Positions 21,701 to 31,854 of a stretch of 64,000 bases of DNA are shown here, one piece after another. The DNA comes from Copromyces sp. CBS 386.78. Its lineage: Eukaryota; Ascomycota; Sordariomycetes; Sordariales; Sordariaceae. Position 1 is the stretch's first letter, and every line of letters starts with the position of its first letter. Location of the stretch: NCBI GenBank assembly GCA_030685235.1, contig MU839115.1:62001-126000 (forward strand), read 5' to 3'. The position numbers were made by a program, and so were the translations under genes. Under the pieces are notes generated by a model. The model ran no database searches and was not told where the DNA came from. It saw only the letters and a list, made by a program, of their open reading frames with translations.

Positions 21701-23271
21701 CTCGATGTTGGACTTCTCGGGAGCAGGAGCCTCGACTTCCTCGTCAACGGGGGCCTCGGCCTTCTCCTCGGGAGCAGAGGTCTCAACATCCTCAACAACA
21801 GGGGTTTCAGTCTTCTCCTCAACGGTGGTCTCCTCGACAGAATCCTCGATCTCTTCGTCAACAGCCTGGATCTCTTCGTCGATAGCCTGAATCTCTTCGG
21901 AAACAGTCTCGATCTCTTCGGAGACAGGGGTAGCAGTCCCCTTCACATCTTCTGTCGTCTCGGGAATATGGAAGAAAATGTGAGAGAGGCCACCCTTGCT
22001 TTGGACGGGGACCTCGGGGACCTTGACATCCTCCTTAACCTCAGTCTTGGCTTCAGAAGCCTCAACACTCTCAACGGAGACAGGGGTAGCGATCCCCTTC
22101 ACATCTTCTGTTGTCTCGGGAATATGGAAGAAAATGTGAGAGAGGCCACCCTTGCTTTGGACGGGGACCTCGGGGACCTTGACATCCTCCTTGACCTCAG
22201 TCTTGGCTTCAGAAGCCTCAACACTCTGAACTGGCGTGCTGTCAACTTCCGGCACCTTGGTCTCCTCGAAAACCTCAACCTTGGTATCAACTGGCTCGGC
22301 GCTTTCAAGGACCTCCTCGGTCTCGGGAATGACTCCGGAGGTGGGCTCTGGGGTGACCTCAGTAGCCTCAGGTATAACAACCTCGGGAGCAGGCGAGTCT
22401 CCCTCCTTCAACTCAGCAACGTCGGCGTATGTCGGAGTGGATTCATCTTGGGCGGTTATTGTAGTGGTGGCGACCTCTTCCTCGGGTTGGGAAGGAACTT
22501 CCTCTTCGGTGCTCACGGGTTCAGGGACGGCCACAGGAGCCTCCTCGGTTGTCGGCGCCGGTGTCTCTTCAATCGATTCTGGCGCGGGGGTTTCCTCGTG
22601 CTTGGACTCATCGGCCTGGGCCTCGGCAACGGGCTGTTCGACCTCCTTTACTTCCACGGCCTCAGGCTCCGGCGCAGGCTCGCTCGATTGGCTGACCTCC
22701 TCGGGTTGCTGTTCTTGCTGTTGCTGCTCCTCGACGACGGGCTTGACCTCTGGTGTCTGCTCGGCGGCCTCTGTTTGCGCAGGCTGCTCTCCTAGGATAG
22801 AAGCGATAGATTTCGAGAGGTCCTTGCTGGTCTTGGACTTGGACTTCTTCTTCTTCTTTTTCTTCTTCTTTTCGGCGTCGTTAGGAGCGCCGCTATCCTC
22901 GTGCTCCTCATGGGCAGCCTCGTCCCCTGTTACGGGTTGAGATTCGGCCTGAGATTCGGCCTCGGCCAACGCCAGGGCCCTAGCAGCGGCCTTCTTCGCC
23001 TTCTCCTTTTCCCTCTTCTTGGCGTTCTTCTTGGCGTTCTTAGAGGCGGCAGAAGCTCCCGGAGAGCCTGGAGAGGTGGCAGACATGGGCGAGCTCAAGT
23101 CATCATCTATAGCAGCGATCAGTATGACTGAGACGCTCTGGATGCAGCTCGACCATGTAAACAGCACTTACCATCGTGGTGGTTGACACCATTTTGTGTC
23201 ACCTCAGATTGTGCCTTGTCGGAAGAAGTCACGACGGAGAGGGCCTGAGGTGTGCTCTTACTATCCGCCAT
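18728..23271 (-). CDS. Large acidic, Glu/Pro/Val-rich repeat protein of unknown function, 1492 aa
   Basis: Two exons: 23271-23172 and 23106-18728 (intron 65 bp), joining ...NHHDDDDLSSPMSATSPG. I do not recognise the gene. The N-terminus has a basic KNAKKNAKKREKEKAKK helix and a poly-Lys run (near residue 105-120) followed by SKSKTSKDLSKSI. Then come about 1000 residues of low-complexity Glu, Pro, Val, Ala and Thr, including EEVKPV six times in a row and a 52-residue unit repeated twice (core GLSHIFFHIPE). A small hydrophobic Ala/Gly/Val stretch follows (IAVGAGIAVAGALGAAAVAVAD), then TEVSKPVTEKAIEVAKPV repeats. A Ser-rich basic region leads to an amphipathic basic end, GFRAAIRRFFGSS. The conserved-looking ends with a variable acidic middle suggest a scaffold, organelle-associated or nucleolar-type protein; this is inference only. 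Because CTA, TTA and TCA codons are rare, the opposite strand is also open for a long way. Confidence 0.8.
20947..21054 (-). repeat. 18-bp minisatellite, six copies, in coding sequence
   Basis: Six consecutive copies of CGACAGGCTTGACCTCCT (plus-strand reading), essentially identical, encode EEVKPV six times. Identity at third codon positions points to recent expansion by slippage or unequal exchange rather than protein-level selection. Confidence 0.92.
21920..22231 (-). repeat. 156-bp in-frame tandem duplication
   Basis: Two copies with a period of 156 bp (52 codons) begin at about 21920 and 22076 and differ at only a few bases. Each encodes a unit with EASEAKTEVKEDVKVPEVP and GLSHIFFHIPE. 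The hydrophobic core is unlike the acidic sequence around it. Confidence 0.88.
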
Positions 23272-26200
23272 GCAGAGCTGTGTCGTCGGGGGTATCGGAA
23301 GGCGGCAGAAAGCTAACGAAGAGCAAATACGGGTGGGGCCTTGGACGGCAGTGTTTGGCCTCCGTTTAAGATCTCAGCGTGGGAACGGGAAAAAAGGGGA
23401 ACTGTCTAAATATCTGGTCGTTGGCGGTCGTATAAGCCAAGTATGGCCAGCCTGTGTGGTGTCACGTCCTGTATTTGGCCGCGCAAACGGTCCAAGAATC
23501 AGAATCAAGCTCGTCAAGTTACAAAGGATGAGATGGAGAGGTGAGTCTGGGGCACCAGTCTTCGGCTGGATGAACAAATGGCGCGGGGCAATTAGCTAGG
23601 GGGAGCTAATTGCGAACAACGACAAGGCGTACGGAGAGTGAGAGTGAGGACGGAGGGAGAAAAAAAAATGGGTTTGTATTCACCTCGTAAGTCGTAACGC
23701 GTTTTCAGGTCGGCGATGGGGGGGTATGACTCTCGGAGCCGTTTGGTTTTACAGGTGAAACTCCTAGGAAAGGGGATCTATGAGAGTTGATGTTTGGAGT
23801 TAGCAAGTGGAAAAGGGACCCTTGGGCAAGTTTCGAGAAAAAAAAGTGACTGGGCTTGGCACGACTGGAGTTTCGCAGGAATGGACTCAGAACTGTGGAT
23901 GTTGTGGCCTTTGTGGACTTTGTGGATGGGACCACCGGCTCGACATTATGAGTGGTACCTGCCCACACAACCAGGTCACAACCACAGCTTTCCCCCTTCT
24001 TGTTCCGCTCTTGTGCCCTGATGCCCTCACTCCCCCGGCCTTTTTGGGCTTCTGTCGCTGTGTAGGTCATATGTACCGCCGCGGCCGAAGGGACCGACGT
24101 CGTCAACAAATTCCCTTTGCGACCCCGGCTGCAACATGGGGTATTTCCAATTGGGAAGGGTTCCCCATCGTCACGGCTCCCCATCATATTACTCGCAACT
24201 TGCCGCGCGATTGGATGGCGCCGCCCTGAGATTGGGCAGTGACCCACCACATCTCCACCAACGCTCACATTGACCACTCACCGCATCGGATTCATCGCCC
24301 GCCTTGCGGCCTTGGGATCAAAGGAGATCCGCCGCCCTCTGATCTCTTCTTTCTGCAGCAAGTGACCCATCAACACCCAAGCAAAGACACCCAAGACACC
24401 AACCCACGAACAACCCACCTCCGGCACAAGCGACTTTCACTTTGTCACTGCTCTTACAAACATTGGCCCAAGCGCTTCACAGTGGCGCCACGTCACAATG
24501 GCACGGGGGATGAGCTACACTGTAATTGAGCAGCAGGGGCTTGAAGGAGGGTAACCCGGATCACCTCCAGGAAAGGACAAGGCCCAGGCGGTACCAGTAG
24601 TCCACTAAAGAACTGCTACCATATTGAGGGGCTGGTTGGTGATGGACGATGGCGCCGTTTGGCGTTGTAGATTCATGATAGGGTAAATCATTCTCGTCCT
24701 CATCAGCTGAGGAAGAAACCGCCGCCAAAAGCCCGACTTGATGGGCAACGGTCAACACGGGAGCTATCGAAGAGATGAAGTCATCTCAAAATAGACATCC
24801 AGCCTGCCTATCCGAGACCCGCATCACCAATAGCAACAGCAGGGACGACGCCTGTCCGGTACATCGATATAAGCTTGAGACGCCGCTTTCTATATGTTTT
24901 GGTGTGTTTTACAAAGGTCCAGAACCCAAGCGTCAATGTCTCGCAAGAGATATCAGATACCCATCACTTCATCAATCAACCAAACTGCGAGGCTGACAGC
25001 AGCTAGTCCATTGGGCTACAACATAAACATCCAGGTGCCATTGGGTCTGACACTGGTGAGCCGGCCAATGTTTCTCATTGGGTTATTCTCGAAGAGGTTA
25101 CACGAGCTTGACTTGTTCCTGGATTGGGTATACGTCGTCTGAAGTACTGTTTTATAACCCTTTAGATGAAAGCGCTCTATGAAACCAACGGGTGGGTGCA
25201 CCATATGAACTTTGCTAACTTGGCGAGCATAGATCACTGCTTGATATTCTCACCGCGCTCATTGACAACAACAAAGACAGCAAGATATTGACATCTCGAC
25301 AATTTCAAGGTGCCTGTACTCTTTACTGATCGTATACGCTGACTGCAAGATTGCAGATGCATCCCGTCAATCAAGGTGTCCGCGTACATACACGCTCGGG
25401 GTGATCAGGCCTGTCAGGCTGCGTGGGCACCGAACAGATTGTCGTTGCTAGGAGATCGCTGTGATGGGATTGGCGATGAAATGCAGAACGGACGTGACCC
25501 TGACGGCGGCATATGGCTCCCCAGCCCACCACTCCCACACTAGGTACCATCAATATCACACTTTCAAATGCGAAAAATCGGGTGAACACCCGGCCACGAA
25601 GACGGGGAGGACAAAAGCGGGTAGAAATCTCTGACTGTGCTTTTCGCTGCATAGAAGCCCAGACGTTCGGCCCAATTGCGCTGTCTGCCCAATTTCACCT
25701 CAACCGCTTCTTCGGAAAAGCCAATATGGAAATTGGGTACGAATAAAATCCTGCCGTAGCATTGCATCACAGTGGTACACCCTCGAAAGTAGCCGGGTAC
25801 AACTAGCGAGGCTGGGCAAACAGCCAAGAACCACGCAAGAGCCCCCGCATCCGAGGTCCCGAGCTAACAAGGCCCCGGTCCATCACGCCAACGCAACAGT
25901 GGAAGTTGGGAAGTTCGCTCGGTACCTGCCCTGAAGCCCGGGACTCAGGCACGCACAAGGGGGCCGGCCCCATGGTCGTCCAGAGAGAGCGAATTCGAGC
26001 GTCGTTGTACCTGACCAAAACGACGAGAAGATGGCATCTGCCAAATCCCGTCGGTCATCCGCGGCCCCGTTTCCCACTACCCCCTTTTTTCCCACGTGCG
26101 ACTCTGTCCACATTCGAATGACTTACAGAAGACCGGAGGTACATAAGTACGGACTCTCTAAACTCCGAAAAAGAGCCAGACTGGCCTTTACAAATGGACA

Positions 26201-27937
26201 GGAGCTCCTCTGTCCGTGAAAACCGCAAGCCCGAGAAATGGGAATGGGGGGTTCCGCGTTTGTGCAAGGCTGGGGAGATGCCAAGTTCCCTCGGCGCGTC
26301 CACTAAAATCAGGTACCAATTCAACAAGCTTCGGTGGGATTCTGGTACTAGCGATCAATTGGGTACCTGAATTACCCCGCCAGCAAACCGCTTCTTCCGC
26401 TACGAACGAGAACATGCAAAGAAACAGACGACGGGATTACTGAACGACGGTCAACTATTTTACCCAGGCAAGTGTCTACAGGATAGGCCTTTTATTTCCT
26501 GTTTCCTCACATCTTCAAGTCTCTTCACCCCCATGAATGATCGATACCGGCGTCACAGACTGCAGACCTCGGTCGGTGATCGGGCGGTCAACGGTCATGT
26601 CAGTGGAGAGCTCCCGGCGCTCACTTGCCGCCCGGCGTCACTCTTTAACCAGCCGAGCCAACCCCCCGCCGTTGCGGCCGGGTCCTTAACACGCCGAATC
26701 CACTTCCAGCTTTCCAATCGGTTGGTGCTCGACAGGGGAAAGCTGTTGCGACTTGCGAGGCTGGGAAATCAATGAGCCAGCCAATGCACCCCAGGTTTTG
26801 AGGCTCTCCCACGGAACCATTGCACACACTCACAGGAACACACGACACAAGGGGCCGGGGGGGGGGGGGGGGGGGGTTTGTCACAACGTCCCACCAAAAA
26901 CCAACTCGGGGGGGGTTTTTTTGTGGAAAGAGGTTATCTTCACACACCCCGCCTACACCAGGTGATGCTNNNNNNNNNNACCCCCACACCCCCCCCCCCC
27001 CCCCCACCCCCCCCGCCCCCCCGGCCCCCCCCGGCCCCCCCCCCCCCCCGGCCCCCGCGCGCGCCGCGTCATTGGCAAATGCGTGCCACCAATCCACGAG
27101 TCCGGGGTGTTTTTGGTGAACCTAGCTGTCCTCTATACCGAAAGCGATCAAGAGAAGGTCAGGTGAAGAAGTTGCCCAAAAAGGGCGGTGTGACCAACCT
27201 CCGTTTCGTGAACCACGGCCACCAGCGAGAACCCGCCAGCGAGAAACAGTATGTGAACTGATCCTTGTGCTTGTTGCACGCGAACAGAACAGAGGGTATT
27301 CGATTGGACTATACCTAGAGTATTTTGGGGGTCTAGATCTTCAACAAAAGATGGATATCCAAGTCAAAGTCAACAAATGACTTTGCGAATGCGAATTACT
27401 AACAGCCACGTTCCGCATACCTACGTATTGTCTGTCAGTGGATCGATCACAAGACCGTTTGGGGCCGAGCTGTATAGCATCGGAATAACTTGGCTGCCGG
27501 TTTTGGTCGTAGCCGCATACATAGCTTACCTAGAAGGCCTGGAGAGGGATGGAGTTTATAGATGGATAGATCGATGTCTTAAATTCATTCACAGTGCCTG
27601 CCACATGAACCAGTCCAACCAATCCTGTTCCCCTCTTATGAAAATTACTCATATGCCAAACCGTATCATCCCTCCCGAAACGCCAGCGCCGCTCGTCTTA
27701 TGAGTCGAGACTCTAAAGAGACAGAGTAGTGAATCAGAAAGAAGAGAGAGAAAAAAAAAATATGAGGCAAACAAACACGGAGCGACCGTAACCAGCTCCT
27801 ACTCCTCAATAATAAAGCCCAATGACACAACAACGGAAAGCGGTAACGACATGATGCTACGCGCATATGTCGCATCCTCTGTATATCCCTCTTTCCATGC
27901 CTCCTCTTCTGTATACGCCCAGGCTTGCTTGCCAGAC
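23272..27937. other. 4.7-kb gene-poor region containing an assembly gap
   Basis: No frame longer than about 190 codons is present, none begins with a convincing ATG context and resembles a known family, and I find no plausible spliced series. The first few hundred bases should be the promoter of the gene starting at 23271. Pyrimidine- and purine-rich tracts occur (for example around 23640-23670). Ten N at 26970-26979 sit between a G20 run and a C-rich tract of about 75 bp. Composition is not AT-rich enough to suggest heavily RIP-mutated transposon DNA. Confidence 0.5.
26857..27057. repeat. G-run, 10-N assembly gap and C-rich tract
   Basis: G20 at 26857-26876; several short G-runs; N10 at 26970-26979; then an almost pure C tract broken by single A or GG up to about 27057. 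The N-run marks a gap of unknown true length. The flanks are either genuine G/C microsatellites that stopped the assembler or low-quality homopolymer calls. Confidence 0.85.
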
Positions 27938-28813
27938 TCACATGGCCATCTCGGCCTGCAGCTTTCTGAGCTCCTCTTCCTCGTCGTCCTCGACAACTGC
28001 CTTCTCTTTCCCCTTGACTAGAAAGGGTGTCAGCATAGCACCGTTATAGGGGCAGATGTGTATAACTCACGTGCGCCGGTTCCAGCTGCGGGAAGAGAGA
28101 TCTTGTCGTGGACAGGGATCGATCCACCAGTCTCGTGCAGCTTTGAATCCACCTCCTCTTGCTGGAGCGCATTGAGCTCGTCCTCCAGCTCGTCCTCGTC
28201 GATCGGTTGCCCGATGTTGGCGCTGGTAATGGCTGTGGCAATCTCGTTGCTGAGATCGTTCGCTTCTTGGAGTTTCGCCCTACAGTGCTGGTTAGTATCG
28301 GGACAAAATTTGGCAACACCGAAGCCGGATGGTTCAACACTAACATTTCCTCGTCGACCTTCTCGGGGGTAAGTTTGCCGTGGATCTTGCCCATAGCCTC
28401 GCGTGCTGCCTGCATGGCGGCCAGGGTCTCCCGGTTGATGTTGGCAGACTCGATCGCATTTATTTGCTGCTCGAGGGTGGTGATCTGACCCAACGTGGTC
28501 TCGAGGGTGCTTTCGGCGACCTTTTTGCGTCGCAAGGCCTGCTTCGCAGCTGTTGGAGTCAATCAGACGTTAGCTCTCTTATCGGCTAAAGAGTCATCGG
28601 GAAGCCACTCAGGTGCGGCATCATACCAGTCTTGTTCGTGCTGACGTTCTTTCGTGCTATGGCATCCTGTTCGTCGATCTGGTTCTGTAGATGCCGCTCA
28701 CGCTTCTGGAGCATGTCCAGTTGTGTTCGCAGGCCGAGAATGGCATTCTTGGGGCTATCTTTGCGTTTCTGCGCGGCCGAGCCGCCGCCAAACCAGCCCC
28801 AGATTCCGGACAT
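27938..28813 (-). CDS. snf7: ESCRT-III core subunit Snf7/Vps32 (CHMP4), 226 aa
   Basis: Four exons: 28813-28627, 28549-28345, 28279-28071 and 28017-27938 (introns 77, 65 and 53 bp), all in phase. Snf7 polymerises on endosomal membranes to bud and cut intralumenal vesicles, and in fungi also acts in ambient-pH (Pal/Rim) signalling. The sequence starts WGWFGG, followed by a basic helix-1 region (QKRKDSPKNAILGLRTQL, KRERHLQNQI). Coiled helices follow (LRRKKVAESTLE...QQINAIESANINRETLAAM), then the acidic half with GQPIDEDELEDELNALQQEE. It ends in a C-terminal MIM1-like helix EEEELRKLQAEMAM for Vps4. Length matches the family. It is divergent from ten1. Confidence 0.96.
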
Positions 28814-29589
28814 GTTGTTTCTTGCTAGAGATCGATAATAGGGACGGCGAGCGTGTGTTTGTACAATAGGTGGACTACTCGGGACGTGGGATGTCGAGTG
28901 GAAGGAATCACGGCCGGGAACGGCGTCGGGCGTTTCGTAGGCGATGACGACTCTCCAAATGTTGGCGGGGCGCAACCAGGTTGATAATCCCCCAACCAGA
29001 AATCACTTGGCCGCCTGGCGGATTGTCTTGACTTGGAGTCGCGGTTTACGGATCGGTATCAGATTGAAGACGCAGGAAACAAATGAAAGAGAGCTTTAAG
29101 TCGCAGCCTGAACACCGCGATGACGAACGCACTCGAATGTTCGGTTGTGGTTGATGTGATTGCCTATCGGGCGCGCGTACCTTAGGTTATGATGCAACGG
29201 GAAATCGGACCAGCAAGGTCACCTGGAATCGCTGTGGTTAATGACCATCGCACCTGGCACGGCTGGCACTTCAGGGCCAGATGCCTTGGAGCGTTGCCTC
29301 CGGCAGCAGCCATCCTTGCACGTGTCCGAGGATCAGCCGCGCCGTGAGCGATAAGGAAATGTCAGAGCACGTGACAGCTGTTTTCTGCTTAGTCAGCTCC
29401 ACTCTTCTTGTTAGTTCTGCTGGAGCTCGGACCTCACTCGCTTGTGTCACGACCTTTCCTCCACAACATCACAACGCCACCCAGAAACCCAACAAACACA
29501 TAGCCCTCGTCGATGAAGAATATTCACCGGATTTTATCAGCTACTTTAAATTATCGATCATTCTCGTTGTTGGCCTTCCCTCGACGACC
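28814..29589. promoter_or_regulatory. Divergent snf7/ten1 promoter region with two CACGTG boxes
   Basis: This 776-bp region lies between divergent start codons. Two palindromic CACGTG sites occur at 29319-29324 and 29368-29375 (the second as CACGTGAC, the form preferred by Cbf1-type bHLH factors). Both are nearer to ten1. A pyrimidine-rich leader with CAACATCACAAC precedes the ten1 ATG. The boxes are visible; their use is inference. Confidence 0.45.
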
Positions 29590-30206
29590 ATGTCCAATGG
29601 TCCCCTTCCATCTCAGCTATGTCTCTTGCCAGAGTTAGCGTTGAAGAAGGAAGGTGACAAAGTTCGGTTTTTGGGTTGGTGAGCATACACTCTTCCCATT
29701 TCAAAGGTTTTAGTTCTCTGGTCTTGACCTCCTCGATCATCATAACCTGCGCCTCCCCTTGGCCAGATACCCATGATGTTGATGTCCTAAGAGCTGCCAT
29801 TGATGAACACACTAACTAATCACAGGATACCAGTGTAACTTCTTACTCTTCGGTGTCTGGCATCTTGACGCTACAGTATCAACATCAAGCCCAGGACTCT
29901 CGTTGTGTCGTTGCCTTGGTGGACGTAACCTTGGTTTTGCGGACCCTCAAATCGGATCAAGTACGTATCGGAGAGTGGGTGAACGTGATAGGATATGTCA
30001 CTGCTGTGAATCCCTTACCCGCCAGGAAAGGCTCGAGGGAAAATGAAGTACTTCAGGCGCGGGTTCAGACGCATGTTCGCATCCGCGCTCTCCTCATTTG
30101 GTCATCTGGACCACTTGACACACAGCGGTACAGCGAATCGGTAGATGCTTTGAAAAGTCGCTGTAGCATCATAGCTCCAAGCTCGAACAGCAAGAACGGG
30201 CAATGA
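29590..30206 (+). CDS. ten1: Telomere-capping CST complex subunit Ten1, 153 aa
   Basis: Two exons: 29590-29678 and 29834-30206. The intron is 155 bp, and the acceptor is the second CAG of the cluster (CCAG before TGTAAC); the first would hit a stop at once. The joined product starts MSNGPLPSQLCLLPEL, reads GDKVRFLGCVTSYS across the junction, and continues with LTLQYQH, VDVTLVLRTLKSDQVRIGEW and VNVIGYVTA. These blocks and the small size fit the OB fold of fungal Ten1, which with Cdc13/Ctc1 and Stn1 protects telomere ends and helps lagging-strand fill-in. The family evolves quickly, so the call rests on recalled block similarity rather than a catalytic motif. The last 25 residues look poorly conserved. 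Confidence 0.85.
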
Positions 30207-31271
30207 GGGTGCTGGGGAGCCTGTCTCCTTGCCCTGGACCAGTTCTGGAAACGAAGCATACGCTTCATGCACTGAGGTACGGCGACAAAGAGTACGGCAT
30301 ACCACACATTGTCTGTCAAAGCCATCGAGGTTCTCGCCTTGCTTATCACCTTCCGGGTAGCATCCGTGCCCGATGCCAGGAGCAGCCAAGCGGATCTGTT
30401 CTAGCTTCGAAGTCTCACGACATTGTCCCAGAGCGCCTCTTCTAGGCCCATTGCCGTGGCGCCTCTTCTAAGGCCCATTGCCGTGGCGCCTATCAGTCAG
30501 ATTACCGATCCAGCCACCGGACCTTCACTTTAGTACCTAAGAAAGGCTTTCCCATTCTTGCTTTCTCTACGGACCTGACGGCGTTGCCCGAGTGATGAGC
30601 CGAAACTACGCCAAGCTCGTCTTGAGATCAATGGGGTTCTTCTTCATTGGATTGACGATGCGCCTCCGCAGAAAAAATCGACCACTCCCATGCTACAATT
30701 GGGTACACTGCAGATACCCTTTCGGTTATAGATGCGGCGAAGACACCCCATACCGGATGCGACCCAGACGTCGTTGTACCTTGCTTCTCGAACTCTGTCA
30801 TGCACAAAACGCACGATGCCAAAATCAGCAAATAGCCAGTCGGGTTATACTCATAAACTGTTGAGATTCCGAAGAGTATCATTATCGATATGGAAGCCAA
30901 CACATGGATGCACTTATCCGTTGAGCATAGAGGAGGCGATATTCATTGGGTCACAGTCACGCCAGATGGCACGTTGTTGCTGGTCCATCGCCGGAGAACA
31001 CTATCATCATCCACCTTATATGCGATATAAGGCATGTGTTTGCTACGCCGCTAACATCAAACATTCTGGCTCCTCATTTGTTGCCATTATGCCTTTCCCG
31101 GCTTTGGTCTAAACTCTTAAGTTCTGAATGGTGCGCCCGTCACTCATGGTATCATCCTGCAATATTTCAGTCAATCCGCTTGGTCTAGACTTGGTCACAT
31201 CATGTCCAGCAACCTGGTGTCCGCCCTGTTTTTGGAACATTCTGACACCCGCACTTGTAGAGCTGCCTGCT
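30207..31271. other. Intergenic, downstream of ten1
   Basis: This lies between the ten1 stop and the convergent 3' end at 31272. There is a short tandem duplication at 30433-30490. Open frames are short and resemble nothing I know. Confidence 0.5.
30433..30490. repeat. 26/27-bp tandem duplication
   Basis: GCGCCTCTTCTA(A)GGCCCATTGCCGTG occurs twice head to tail (30433-30458 and 30459-30485), differing by one inserted A, followed by the start of a third copy (GCGCCT). It is non-coding. Confidence 0.88.
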
Positions 31272-31854
31272 TTAATCACGCCGTCTCTCGTTGGACCAGC
31301 TTCGGTCATCACGTCGACTCCTCTGTTCACCCCACCTTCGGTCGTCCCTTCGGTCGCCTTTCCTGCCATCTCTCCTGTCATCTCGCCGGTCATCCCGTCG
31401 GTCGTCTCTTCTTCGCTTCGAGGGTTCCGTTCCGCCTGAGCTTGCTTGAGCTATCACAACGGGCTGATGTAGTGGTCTCTTGAGAGGTTTATCCGGGGTT
31501 GCGGTTGCTCGAGCTGCTGCTTGCTTTTCCCACATCTCTTTCGACTTAATGCAAATATCATCGATTTGCTCCTAAGTTCCCAGTCAGTATTGTTTGTGAC
31601 ATGGACTGGGGCAAAGATCGTCGGCAACTCACATCGCTCAAGCAGGGCCCTGGTGTTGTGATCAGAAATCCATCTTCTCCCTGGAGTCACCTCCGTCAGC
31701 CATAGCCCACCAGGCTTAAGGATAGGCTGGTTCACACCTCTCGAGTAAAAGGTCTGACTGTTGCTTGAGGTCCCAGATAGTACTGGAGCTCTTGGGTGAT
31801 GACCTTTTTGTGGATATCCAAGTGTGGGATCCAGTACTTGTTCATCGATGACAT
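31272..31854 (-). CDS. Small conserved fungal protein with Arg/Asp-repeat tail, 154 aa
   Basis: Three exons: 31854-31738, 31680-31633 (only 48 bp) and 31571-31272; introns are 57 and 61 bp, all phase 0. The joined start is MSSMNKYWIPHLDIHKKVI, then TQELQYYLGPQATVRPFTRE, GEDGFLITTPGPCLSD (exon 2) and EQIDDICIKSKEMWEKQAA. An alternative ATG lies three codons downstream. From memory, proteins beginning YWIPHLDIxKxVIT...GFLITTPGxCL occur in other Sordariomycetes without assigned function. The last 50 residues are a run of RRDDRR-type repeats ending RSRRDDRSWSNERRRD, like the Arg/Asp tails of some splicing and RNA-binding proteins. RNA association is inference. The tiny exon makes this gene easy to miss. 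Confidence 0.82.

Noticed and set aside
20620..21861. A 413-codon Arg/Leu/Pro-rich frame on the minus strand
   Set aside because: It is a frame-shifted reading of the same repeats within the 1492-residue gene.
20366..22795. An 809-codon open frame on the plus strand, rich in Leu, Gly, Arg and Asp
   Set aside because: It is the mirror of the acidic repeat protein. The Glu/Pro/Val codon repeats on the minus strand rarely produce stops in this frame; composition is not protein-like and it lacks a known domain.
23705..24277. 190-codon frame on the minus strand
   Set aside because: No domain, Ser/Thr/Pro/Gly-rich, and the surrounding sequence is non-coding in character.
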